Positions 1 through 4,925 of a stretch of DNA of 6,411 bases are shown here, one piece after another. This DNA comes from Actinomycetota bacterium (GTDB taxonomy: Bacteria > Actinomycetota > Thermoleophilia > Gaiellales > Gaiellaceae): contig JACDBY010000010.1 of assembly GCA_013694685.1 (NCBI GenBank), forward strand, positions 1 through 6,411, given 5' to 3'. Within the stretch, counting starts at the first letter, position 1; every line of letters begins with the position of its first letter. The translations under genes and the position numbers were made by a program. The notes under the pieces are model-generated. The model did not search any database, was not told the origin of the DNA, and saw nothing but the letters and a program-made list of their open reading frames with translations.

Positions 1-518
1 TCGTCCTCCTGATCGACGAGATCGACCGGGCTGACGAGGAATTCGAGGCGTTCCTCCTCGAGGTGCTCTCCGACTTCCAGATCACGATTCCCGAGCTCGG
101 GACGATCACCGCGAAGCGGCGGCCGGCGGTGGTCCTGACCTCGAACCGCACCCGCGAGCTGCACGACGCCCTCAAGCGCCGAGCGCTCTTCCACTGGATA
201 GGTCACCCGTCGATCGAGCGCGAGATCGAGATCGTCCGGCTCCGCGTTCCCGGTGTCTCGGAACGCCTCGCCGCCGAGGCGGCCGCCTTCGTCCGCGAGC
301 TGCGCGGGCTCGACCTCTCGAAGCCTCCGGGTGTCGCAGAGACGATCGACTGGGCGATGGCGCTCAGCGCCCTCGGCCGGCGAGAGCTCGACGCCGAGGT
401 GGTGCAGCAGACCCTCGGCTCCGTGCTGAAGTACCGCGAGGACATCGATGCCGTCCAGGACGAGACGCTCTCGCGGCTCGTGGACGAAGCGCGTACGACG
501 GCTGCAGCCTCTTCGTAA
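1..518 (+). CDS. coxD: MoxR-family AAA+ ATPase, CoxD-like (5' partial)
   Basis: The gene enters from the left edge; the first full codon is at 3 and 171 residues are visible. It opens at the Walker B motif (VLLIDEID), so Walker A and the N-terminus lie outside the window. Next come the sensor-1 region (LTSNRTRELHDALKRR, Asn codon at 144) and a stretch (FHWIGHPSIEREIEIV) typical of CoxD-type MoxR ATPases, then a helical lid domain to the C-terminus. In Oligotropha, CoxD is an AAA+ chaperone needed to build the [CuSMoO2] centre of CO dehydrogenase. MoxR ATPases generally act with a VWA-domain partner, and one is encoded next. The stop TAA at 516-518 overlaps an ATG at 518 that opens only a 5-codon frame; the true partner start is at 535. 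The MoxR family is near certain. The CoxD subtype comes from the motifs and the following CoxE and XdhC genes, so the actual client could be another molybdenum hydroxylase. Confidence 0.88.
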   Translation, partial: VLLIDEIDRADEEFEAFLLEVLSDFQITIPELGTITAKRRPAVVLTSNRTRELHDALKRRALFHWIGHPSIEREIEIVRLRVPGVSERLAAEAAAFVRELRGLDLSKPPGVAETIDWAMALSALGRRELDAEVVQQTLGSVLKYREDIDAVQDETLSRLVDEARTTAAASS

Positions 519-544
519 TGGCATCGGATCTGTAATGGCATCGG
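516..544 (+). repeat. 12-bp direct repeat spanning the coxD stop and coxE start
   Basis: TAATGGCATCGG occurs at 516-527 and again at 533-544, a period of 17 bp. Each copy contains a TAATG stop/start overlap. The first joins the coxD stop to an ATG that reads MASDL and then stops at 533-535. The second joins that stop to the ATG that opens coxE. No Shine-Dalgarno sequence is visible before either ATG, so translation of coxE probably depends on reinitiation after coxD. A short tandem duplication at the junction would explain the pattern. Confidence 0.7.
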
Positions 545-1677
545 GTGACGCGATCGTCGGGCACGTCGTCACGTTCGGACGCGTCCTGCACGAGGCCGGT
601 CTCGAGATCGGCCCCGGTCGTGTCGCAGACGCGCTGCGTGCGCTCGACGCCGTCGACCTCGCGCGGCAGGAGGACGTCTACTTCTCGCTCCGGCAGACGC
701 TCGTCTCGCGACAGGACGAGCTCGACCTCTTCGACCGGGCGTTCAGCGCCTGGTTCCTGCGGGCGCCCGTGCTTCCCCCAGTGCGCTCGCGGCCGGCGGC
801 GGATGTCGTGACCCGCGTCGCCGAGTCGCCGACCGACCGACTCCGCACCCGCGGCGACGACGAGAGCGAGCCGGACGGCGACCCCCTTGAGCTCGGCGCC
901 TCCGGACACGAGCTGCTGCGCGACAAGGACTTCGCCGAGCTGTCCGGCGACGAGCTCCGTCATCTACGGACGCTGATCGCGCGGCTCGCGCGAACGCGGC
1001 CGACACGCCTCTCCCGGCGCCGGGCGGCGGACGTCCACGGCGCGAGTCTCGACATCAGGCGGATGATCCGGCGCTCCCTCCGGACAGGCGGCGACCCCGT
1101 CGACCGGCCGCTCCGCGCCCGCAAGGACGTACCGCGCAAGCTCGTCGTCCTCTGCGACGTCTCGGGCTCGATGGACAGCTACGCGCGCGCCCTCCTTCTC
1201 TTCCTCCACGCGGTCGTCGGCACGGGGCGTGGGGTGGAGGCGTTCGCCTTCGGAACCCGCCTCTCGCGCCTGACCCCCGTTCTCGCCACCCGCGATCCCG
1301 ACGCGGCGCTCGAGCAGTGCACCGAGGCGGTCGTCGACTGGGGCAGTGGCACCCGGATCGGTGCGTCCCTCCGCCAGTTCAACGAGACGTATGGCAGGCG
1401 CGCGCTCTCGCGAGGCGCGATCGTGCTGATCGTCTCGGACGGGTGGGAGCGCGAGGATCCCGAGCTCGTCGGTCGGGAGATGGCGAAGCTCGCGCGCGCG
1501 GCGTACGCGGTCGTCTGGGTGAATCCACTCAAGGGCAACCCGCAGTACCAGCCGCTCGCCGGCGGGATGCGCGCGGCGCTCCCGTTCGTCGACCGGTTCC
1601 TGCCCGGTCATAATCTGAGGAGTCTCGAGGAGCTGGCGGCGGTGCTCGCCGGCATCGAAAGGAGGCATGCGGCGTGA
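535..1677 (+). CDS. coxE: CoxE-like VWA-domain protein
   Basis: A 380-residue protein whose C-terminal half is a von Willebrand factor A domain. The metal-ion-dependent adhesion site is complete: DVSGS (D208, S210, S212), the Thr in WGSGTRIG (T273) and the Asp in VSDGW (D302). The stretch after it (VVWVNPLKGNPQYQPLAGGM, then LPGHNLRSLEELAAVL) is characteristic of CoxE/YehP-type proteins. The N-terminal ~200 residues are a CoxE-type helical region broken by an acidic, probably disordered linker near residues 100-125. CoxE-type proteins work with the CoxD ATPase in maturing CO dehydrogenase-like enzymes, and the VWA domain probably docks on the client. The ATG at 535 was chosen because it overlaps the preceding stop in TAATG. 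An in-frame ATG at 448 would add 29 Arg-rich residues wholly inside coxD and is unlikely. The 3' end overlaps the next gene by 4 bp. The family is secure; the client enzyme is inferred. Confidence 0.9.
   Translation: MASGDAIVGHVVTFGRVLHEAGLEIGPGRVADALRALDAVDLARQEDVYFSLRQTLVSRQDELDLFDRAFSAWFLRAPVLPPVRSRPAADVVTRVAESPTDRLRTRGDDESEPDGDPLELGASGHELLRDKDFAELSGDELRHLRTLIARLARTRPTRLSRRRAADVHGASLDIRRMIRRSLRTGGDPVDRPLRARKDVPRKLVVLCDVSGSMDSYARALLLFLHAVVGTGRGVEAFAFGTRLSRLTPVLATRDPDAALEQCTEAVVDWGSGTRIGASLRQFNETYGRRALSRGAIVLIVSDGWEREDPELVGREMAKLARAAYAVVWVNPLKGNPQYQPLAGGMRAALPFVDRFLPGHNLRSLEELAAVLAGIERRHAA
1658..1665 (+). promoter_or_regulatory. Shine-Dalgarno of the small xdhC gene
   Basis: AAAGGAGG lies 8 bases before the GTG at 1674, inside the end of coxE. 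It is the strongest ribosome binding site in the first operon. It fixes the start at GTG 1674 rather than the out-of-frame ATG at 1667. Confidence 0.75.
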
Positions 1678-1985
1678 AGGAGATCCTGTCCGAGGTCGAG
1701 GCGTGGCGTGACGCCGGGGAGAAGGTGGTCGTCGCCACGGTCGTTGCGACGAGGCGCTCGGCGCCGAGGCCCGTCGGCACGAGCCTCGCGGTGTCCGAGT
1801 CCGGAAAGATGTGCGGCTCCGTCTCGGGGGGCTGCGTCGAGAGCGACGTCTACGACAATGCGATGCAGGTGATGGAGACCGGTGAGCCGAGGCTCCTGCA
1901 CTACGGGATCACGGACGACATGGCCTGGGAGGTCGGGCTGCCGTGCGGTGGCGAGATCGACGTGTTCGTCGAGACGGTCGAGTGA
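1674..1985 (+). CDS. XdhC/CoxI-domain protein, stand-alone N-terminal domain
   Basis: A 103-residue protein made of a single XdhC_CoxI domain. Hallmarks are RRSAPRPVGT (27-36), GSVSGGCVES (48-57, with C54 and E56) and GLPCGGEIDVFVE (88-100, with C91). XdhC of Rhodobacter binds the molybdenum cofactor, takes part in its sulfuration and helps insert it into xanthine dehydrogenase. CoxI and CoxF are the counterparts in cox clusters. Usual XdhC proteins are about 250-350 residues and carry a Rossmann domain after this one. Here the protein ends right after the CGG motif, and the Rossmann part is in the next gene. The GTG start overlaps the coxE stop (GTGA, 1674-1677) and has a strong ribosome binding site. 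The last four bases overlap the next gene's start, again as GTGA. No frameshift is needed to explain the split, because both ends are clean. The cytosolic chaperone role is inferred from the family. Confidence 0.88.
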   Translation: MKEILSEVEAWRDAGEKVVVATVVATRRSAPRPVGTSLAVSESGKMCGSVSGGCVESDVYDNAMQVMETGEPRLLHYGITDDMAWEVGLPCGGEIDVFVETVE

Positions 1986-2731
1986 CACTCGTCTCGCGAC
2001 TCGCAGCGCTCGGAGCGGACGGCGAGCGCGCCGTCCTCTTCACCGTCGTCGAGGGTGTCGGGACCGGCGGCAAGGTACTCGTCGTCGAGGACGGCGAGAC
2101 GGTCGGAGAAGGCGTGCCCGAGGCCGCTCTGGCGCAGTTCGACGAGCTCGTCCGGGGTGGTCGCAACCGCCTCCTCGAGCTCGACGGCGCGCGTGTCTTC
2201 GCCGAGTGGTACGGCCCGCCGCCACGCCTCCTCGTCTACGGCGCGGTCGACACGGCAGAGGCGCTCTGCCGCTCTGCGAAGCTGCTGGGCTGGACGGCGA
2301 TCGTCGCCGACGCACGTGCGACGTTCCTGACGCCGGAACGCATGCCCTCGGCCGACCGGCTGATCGCCGAGTGGCCGGAGGAGGCGATCGACGAGGTCGC
2401 CCCCGACCACCAGACGGCGTTCGTCGTGCTCACCCACGACGACAAGTTCGACGAGCCGGCGCTCATCGCGGCGCTCGCGACGGAGGCGTTCTACATCGGC
2501 GCGCTCGGCTCGCGACGCAACCAGGAACGCCGGCGCGGGCGCCTGCTCGAGGCGGGTGTGAGCGAGGCTCAGCTCGCGCGGATCGTCGGTCCGTGCGGGC
2601 TCGACATCGGCGCCGACACGCAGGAGGAGACGGCACTCTCGATCCTCGCCGAGATCCTCGCCGTCCGGGCCCATCGCTCGGGTGGCCCGCTCCGCGACGC
2701 GAAGCAGCGGATCCACGTCGAAGTCTCCTGA
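1982..2731 (+). CDS. XdhC-like protein with C-terminal Rossmann domain
   Basis: A 249-residue protein. The C-terminal two thirds is the XdhC Rossmann domain: PPRLLVYGAVDTAEAL (nucleotide-fold turn near G87), VADARATFLTPERMPSAD, LTHDDKFDEPAL (from about 150), GALGSRRNQERR (from G173), GLDIGADTQEETALSI and a final GGPLRDAKQRIHVEV. The first ~80 residues (GERAVLFTVVEGVGTGGKVLVVEDG...) look like a degenerate XdhC_CoxI domain without the GGCVE and GLxCGG motifs, which the preceding small protein supplies. The two products may therefore form one functional XdhC unit for molybdenum-cofactor insertion. The GTG at 1982 overlaps the previous stop (GTGA, 1982-1985) and no good Shine-Dalgarno is seen, so translation is probably coupled. 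An in-frame start at 1943 would run further into the upstream gene and is less likely. The turn reads GAVD rather than the GAGH of many XdhC proteins; I recall similar wording in other actinobacterial members. Confidence 0.85.
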   Translation: MTLVSRLAALGADGERAVLFTVVEGVGTGGKVLVVEDGETVGEGVPEAALAQFDELVRGGRNRLLELDGARVFAEWYGPPPRLLVYGAVDTAEALCRSAKLLGWTAIVADARATFLTPERMPSADRLIAEWPEEAIDEVAPDHQTAFVVLTHDDKFDEPALIAALATEAFYIGALGSRRNQERRRGRLLEAGVSEAQLARIVGPCGLDIGADTQEETALSILAEILAVRAHRSGGPLRDAKQRIHVEVS

Positions 2732-3439
2732 ATGACCGACAAGGTCGGCCCGGAAGCCCAGTACGACGTCTTCGCCGACGAGTTCCTCGAGCATGCCCGC
2801 GACGGTTTCTACAACGCCCACCACGACCGCCCCGCGTGCCTCGAGTTGCTGGGCGACGTCGGCGGCCTGACCGTGCTCGACGCGGCGTGCGGGCCCGGCC
2901 TCTACGCCGAGGCTCTCGCCGAGCGAGGGGCACGCGTGCTCGGGTTCGATCAGAGCCCGAGGATGATCGAACTCTGCCGCGAGCGTGTCACCCAGGGCGA
3001 CTTCCGCGTGCACGACCTGGCGAGGCCGCTCGACTGGGCACCGTCTGCCTCGGTCGACCGCGTCCTGCTCGCCTTGGCGATCGAGTACGTGGACGATCGC
3101 GTTGCCGCGCTTGCCGAGTTGCGACGTGTGCTGCGACCCGACGGCGCACTGGTTCTCTCGCGGCAGCACCCGACGGGGGACTGGCTCCGTCATCCCGGCG
3201 ACTACTTCGAGACCCGTGTTGTCGAAGAGGTATGGAGCAAGGGCTGGCGCCTGCGCTACTGGCTGGCGCCGCTCGAGCGGACGTGCGAGGAGCTGTACCA
3301 AGCCGGATTCGTCATCGAGCGCCTTCTGGAGCCGCGGCCGCACGCCGCAACGGAAGCCGTCGACCCGGAGCATTACGAGATGCTTGCCCGCGAGCCGCGC
3401 GGCTTCATCGCGATCCGCGCCGTCCCCGCCGCGCGTTAA
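2732..3439 (+). CDS. Class I SAM-dependent methyltransferase
   Basis: A 235-residue cytosolic protein with the Methyltransf_11/25-type Rossmann fold. Motif I is VLDAACGPGLYAE (48-60). The acidic residue after strand 2 is in GFDQS (D73), which normally binds the SAM ribose. Motif II is around VDRVLLALAIEYVDD (108-122), and motif III is LRRVLRPDGALVLS (130-143). The C-terminal third has a Trp/Tyr-rich substrate part (GWRLRYWLAPLERTCEELYQAGF). The ATG directly follows the preceding TGA with no gap, so the gene is probably translated as part of the cox/xdhC operon, although no Shine-Dalgarno is seen. It is the last gene of the run and converges on the DUF218 gene with 9 bp between stops. The substrate cannot be told from the sequence. 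UbiE/BioC-like small-molecule methylation is as likely as anything tied to the hydroxylase. Confidence 0.85.
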   Translation: MTDKVGPEAQYDVFADEFLEHARDGFYNAHHDRPACLELLGDVGGLTVLDAACGPGLYAEALAERGARVLGFDQSPRMIELCRERVTQGDFRVHDLARPLDWAPSASVDRVLLALAIEYVDDRVAALAELRRVLRPDGALVLSRQHPTGDWLRHPGDYFETRVVEEVWSKGWRLRYWLAPLERTCEELYQAGFVIERLLEPRPHAATEAVDPEHYEMLAREPRGFIAIRAVPAAR

Positions 3440-3448
3440 TGAGGCCGA

Positions 3449-3934
3449 TCAGACCTGCCAGGTCTTGCGTCCCGCCAGCCAGAGCTGGAAGGGCAAGAGC
3501 GGCCAGACCGCAAGCTCGCGCGCAGAGCCGCGCAGGGAGCGGCCGGGCGGGCTTGCGGAGCGCACCTTCACGCCCGTGTAGCGCAGCAGCCAGCGGAGGG
3601 CGGCAGTCGCCCGCGGGGCGTGCCACCCGGAAGTGACCACCACGACCTCGCGCGCGCCGACGCGGAGCACGTCGTTGACGGCGTTCGCCATGTTCTCGAC
3701 CGTCGTCCGGGCGTCCGGGTCGACGACGACGTCGCGCGCGACGCCCTTCCAGGCGGCGCGCATCAGCTCCGCCTCCGTCTGCGTGTCTCCCACTCGCGCG
3801 AAACCGGAGAGGACGACGACGTCGTCGTCCGTCGAGATCTCGGCCGCCTTCTCGAGCCGCGCGGCGCAGACGGGGTGGAGCTCGCCGCGACCGCCATCCG
3901 AGAAGCCGAGGACGACGATGACCCGTGCCCTCAC
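3449..3934 (-). CDS. DUF218 (YdcF/SanA/ElyC-like) protein
   Basis: A 161-residue protein matching the DUF218 pattern in order: a first strand VIVVLGFSDGGRGELHPVCAARLEKA, VVVLSGFARVGDTQTEAELM (39-58, with the conserved SG and an E after the T), DARTTVENMANAV (74-86, the usual T-x-EN signature) and VVVVTSGWHAPRATAALRWL (97-116, with the conserved His-Ala-x-Arg). Many relatives, such as E. coli ElyC and SanA, have N-terminal membrane helices and affect the cell envelope. This one starts right at the first strand, so it appears cytosolic. The GTG at 3934 is the only reasonable start found; the frame stays open upstream, but without ATG, GTG or TTG near it. No strong Shine-Dalgarno is visible. One GTGCCTGGCAC element lies just upstream. 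The biochemical activity of the family is unsettled. The glycosyltransferase upstream on the same strand hints at an envelope or glycan role. Confidence 0.82.
   Translation of the reverse strand: MRARVIVVLGFSDGGRGELHPVCAARLEKAAEISTDDDVVVLSGFARVGDTQTEAELMRAAWKGVARDVVVDPDARTTVENMANAVNDVLRVGAREVVVVTSGWHAPRATAALRWLLRYTGVKVRSASPPGRSLRGSARELAVWPLLPFQLWLAGRKTWQV
3451..3465 (+). terminator. Possible hairpin at the convergent gene ends
   Basis: AGACCT-GCC-AGGTCT is a perfect 6-bp inverted repeat with a 3-base loop. It begins 11 bases past the methyltransferase stop and overlaps the last codons of the opposing DUF218 gene. No T-run follows on the + strand, so it is not a classical intrinsic terminator. 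It could end or stabilise the methyltransferase transcript, or be chance. Confidence 0.25.
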
Positions 3935-3949
3935 GCCCGTGGCCCAATC

Positions 3950-3973
3950 GGACGTGGCTTTGTGCCTGGCACG
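3950..3973. repeat. Palindromic intergenic element, copy 1
   Basis: The element reads GGACGTGGCT, two variable bases, then GTGCCTGGCACG. It matches copy 2 at 22 of 24 positions. The core GTGCCTGGCAC (3962-3972) is a palindrome apart from its central base. It lies 15 bp upstream of the DUF218 start on the - strand, so it falls in that gene's leader or promoter. Similar GGTGCC/GGCACC palindromes occur, as I recall, as scattered intergenic repeats in many bacteria; that comparison is from memory. Confidence 0.7.
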
Positions 3974-4038
3974 GTTTCCTGTCCCTTGCGGACAACTTGA
4001 CGCGTCTGCATCCAGTCCCGGCGAGCCGTGTCCCCCGT

Positions 4039-4062
4039 GGACGTGGCTACGTGCCTGGCACG
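4039..4062. repeat. Palindromic intergenic element, copy 2
   Basis: This is the second copy, in the same orientation and 89 bp from copy 1. Its core extends to a longer palindrome, ACGTGCC-T-GGCACGT (4049-4063), which as RNA could form a 6-bp stem with a 3-base loop. It lies 26 bp past the glycosyltransferase stop. It could act in transcript-end formation, as a protein binding site, or as a REP-like dispersed repeat. Confidence 0.7.
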
Positions 4063-4088
4063 TCTTGCCCGCGACCGGAGGCCGTTCG

Positions 4089-4814
4089 TCACGACTGCCG
4101 CCGCCGGAGCCAGCCGACGAAGAGGAGCGCCCCGATCACGGTCACGACGAGCTTCGCCGCCTTCCGTCCCTGCAGCTTCGAGTGCCCGTGGGCGCGCTCG
4201 CGCATGTGCACCGGCACCTCCGTGACGCGGAGCCCCGACCGTCGCAGGCGCAGCAGGGCCTCGACCTCGGGCGCACCGCTGACGTACGGCTCGGCCATGA
4301 CGGCGAGCGCGATGCGATTCGCCGCCGCCATCCCACTCGTCGGATCGTGGAACGGACTGCCGAGGCGAAGGTGCATCGCCCTCCGAAGCAGCCCGATCCC
4401 GAAGCGTCGGGTCGGCGACGGTTCGTACCGATCGGCCGAGTAGCCTTCCCCCGGCGCGAAACGCGAGCCGATCGCGACATCGCACGAACCGCCGCGGACG
4501 AGCTCGAGCAGGTGCCGGAGCTCGAGAGCAGGGTGCTGCCCGTCGGCGTCGACGCGACCGCAGAACGCATACCCGCGCTCGCTCGCCTCCCGATAACCGG
4601 CCGCGATGCCGGCTCGGAGACCGCGGTTCTCTCCGAACGAGACGACGATCGCGCCACCCGCCGCCGCGACCCCCGCGGTACCGTCGGTCGACCCGTCGTC
4701 GATCACGAGCACGTCGGCGTCGGGCAGCTCCGCTGCGAGCTCTGCGAGCACCTCCGGGAGGCTCGCCTCTTCGTTCCAGGCGGGGATGAAGACAACGGTG
4801 TCGGCGCCGGGCAC
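4089..4814 (-). CDS. Family 2 glycosyltransferase (polyprenyl-phosphate sugar transferase type)
   Basis: A 241-residue GT-A fold enzyme. Visible in order are VVFIPAWNEEASLPEVL (7-23), the nucleotide-binding VIDDGSTDGT (37-46), the metal-binding DADGQH (D89 and D91), GSRF (116-119), a DPTSGMAAANR segment (157-167) and VPVHMRERAHGHSKL (200-214), the basic motif common in dolichol-phosphate mannose synthase-like enzymes. One hydrophobic stretch near 222-235 followed by WLRRRQ suggests C-terminal membrane attachment. The likely reaction is transfer of a sugar from a nucleotide donor to a polyprenyl phosphate or nearby acceptor; donor and acceptor cannot be told. The GTG at 4814 is used because it places the first strand as in homologues and no other ATG, GTG or TTG occurs nearby upstream. 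The same frame stays open far upstream, but that part is antisense to the lactonase. No Shine-Dalgarno is seen and an inverted repeat ends one base before the start, so initiation may be leaderless or controlled by RNA structure. Confidence 0.87.
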   Translation of the reverse strand: MPGADTVVFIPAWNEEASLPEVLAELAAELPDADVLVIDDGSTDGTAGVAAAGGAIVVSFGENRGLRAGIAAGYREASERGYAFCGRVDADGQHPALELRHLLELVRGGSCDVAIGSRFAPGEGYSADRYEPSPTRRFGIGLLRRAMHLRLGSPFHDPTSGMAAANRIALAVMAEPYVSGAPEVEALLRLRRSGLRVTEVPVHMRERAHGHSKLQGRKAAKLVVTVIGALLFVGWLRRRQS

Positions 4815-4815
4815 G

Positions 4816-4848
4816 CGCGAACCGTAGTGGTGCCGGGCGGGGTTCGCG
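4816..4848. repeat. Inverted repeat adjoining the glycosyltransferase start
   Basis: The arms CGCGAACC (4816-4823) and GGTTCGCG (4841-4848) are perfect over 8 bp, with a 17-bp spacer. In the glycosyltransferase mRNA the second arm would end one base before the GTG start. It could be a leader hairpin or an operator. A chance occurrence is possible at this GC content. Confidence 0.4.
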
Positions 4849-4855
4849 AAGAGCG

Positions 4856-4879
4856 CGTGTCCGACTGAAGACGGACACG
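4856..4879. promoter_or_regulatory. Dyad in the divergent spacer, candidate operator
   Basis: CGTGTCCG and CGGACACG form perfect 8-bp arms around the 8-bp spacer ACTGAAGA, 24 bp in all. The dyad lies about 41 bp from the glycosyltransferase start and 46 bp from the lactonase start, near the middle of the divergent spacer. The size and spacing suit a dimeric helix-turn-helix regulator. No regulator gene is in the window, so neither the binding protein nor its ligand can be named. The sequence could also form a stem-loop in a transcript. Confidence 0.45.
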
Positions 4880-4895
4880 TGGGCCGGTGTATTGT
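4866..4895 (+). promoter_or_regulatory. Weak candidate promoter of the lactonase operon
   Basis: TATTGT (4890-4895) fits a TAnnnT -10 box. TGAAGA (4866-4871) is a poor -35 match with an 18-bp gap. The likely transcript start, near 4902, would leave a short leader ending in the good ribosome site at 4912-4918. The right arm of the dyad at 4856-4879 would lie within this promoter, as expected for repression. This is a by-eye fit only. Confidence 0.25.
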
Positions 4896-4911
4896 CGCCG
4901 CGTCATCGTCG

Positions 4912-4918
4912 AAAGGGG
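4912..4918 (+). promoter_or_regulatory. Shine-Dalgarno that decides the lactonase start
   Basis: AAAGGGG sits 7 bases before the GTG at 4926. It favours that codon over the in-frame GTG at 4887, which has no ribosome site and would add 13 residues not seen at the family's N-terminus. Confidence 0.65.
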
Positions 4919-4925
4919 TGCGGCC

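Larger units (their letters stand above)
3935..4088. other. Intergenic region with two palindromic elements
   Basis: This 154-bp gap lies between the glycosyltransferase stop and the DUF218 start, both on the - strand. It holds two direct copies of a 24-bp element (listed separately). I saw no other open frame, tRNA or clear sigma-70-like promoter. It may carry the promoter of the DUF218 gene, or the two genes may be co-transcribed through it. Confidence 0.5.

Noticed and set aside
448..534. Earlier in-frame ATG for coxE at 448
   Set aside because: It would add 29 Arg-rich residues wholly inside coxD. The ATG at 535 with its stop/start overlap fits the family's N-terminus better.
1674..1985. 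Possible frameshift or sequencing error splitting one XdhC gene
   Set aside because: The small protein ends naturally after its CGG motif, and the next protein has its own start and a separate first domain. Joining the frames would not restore a standard XdhC.
1882..3636. Long + strand frame of 584 codons and a 490-codon - strand frame (1901-3373) over the XdhC-like and methyltransferase genes
   Set aside because: Both are Arg/Pro/Ala-rich or lack recognisable domains and lie over two genes with clear motifs. Long accidental frames are expected at this GC content.
3811..3830. Perfect 20-bp palindrome GGACGACGACGTCGTCGTCC
   Set aside because: It lies inside the DUF218 coding sequence and follows from the residues DDDVVV written with GAC and GTC codons, which are reverse complements of each other. 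No regulatory meaning is needed.
3931..4878. 315-codon - strand frame and 411-codon + strand frame (3633-4868) over the glycosyltransferase
   Set aside because: Both are low-complexity, Arg-rich shadows with no motif. The real gene in this stretch is clear from its GT-A signatures.
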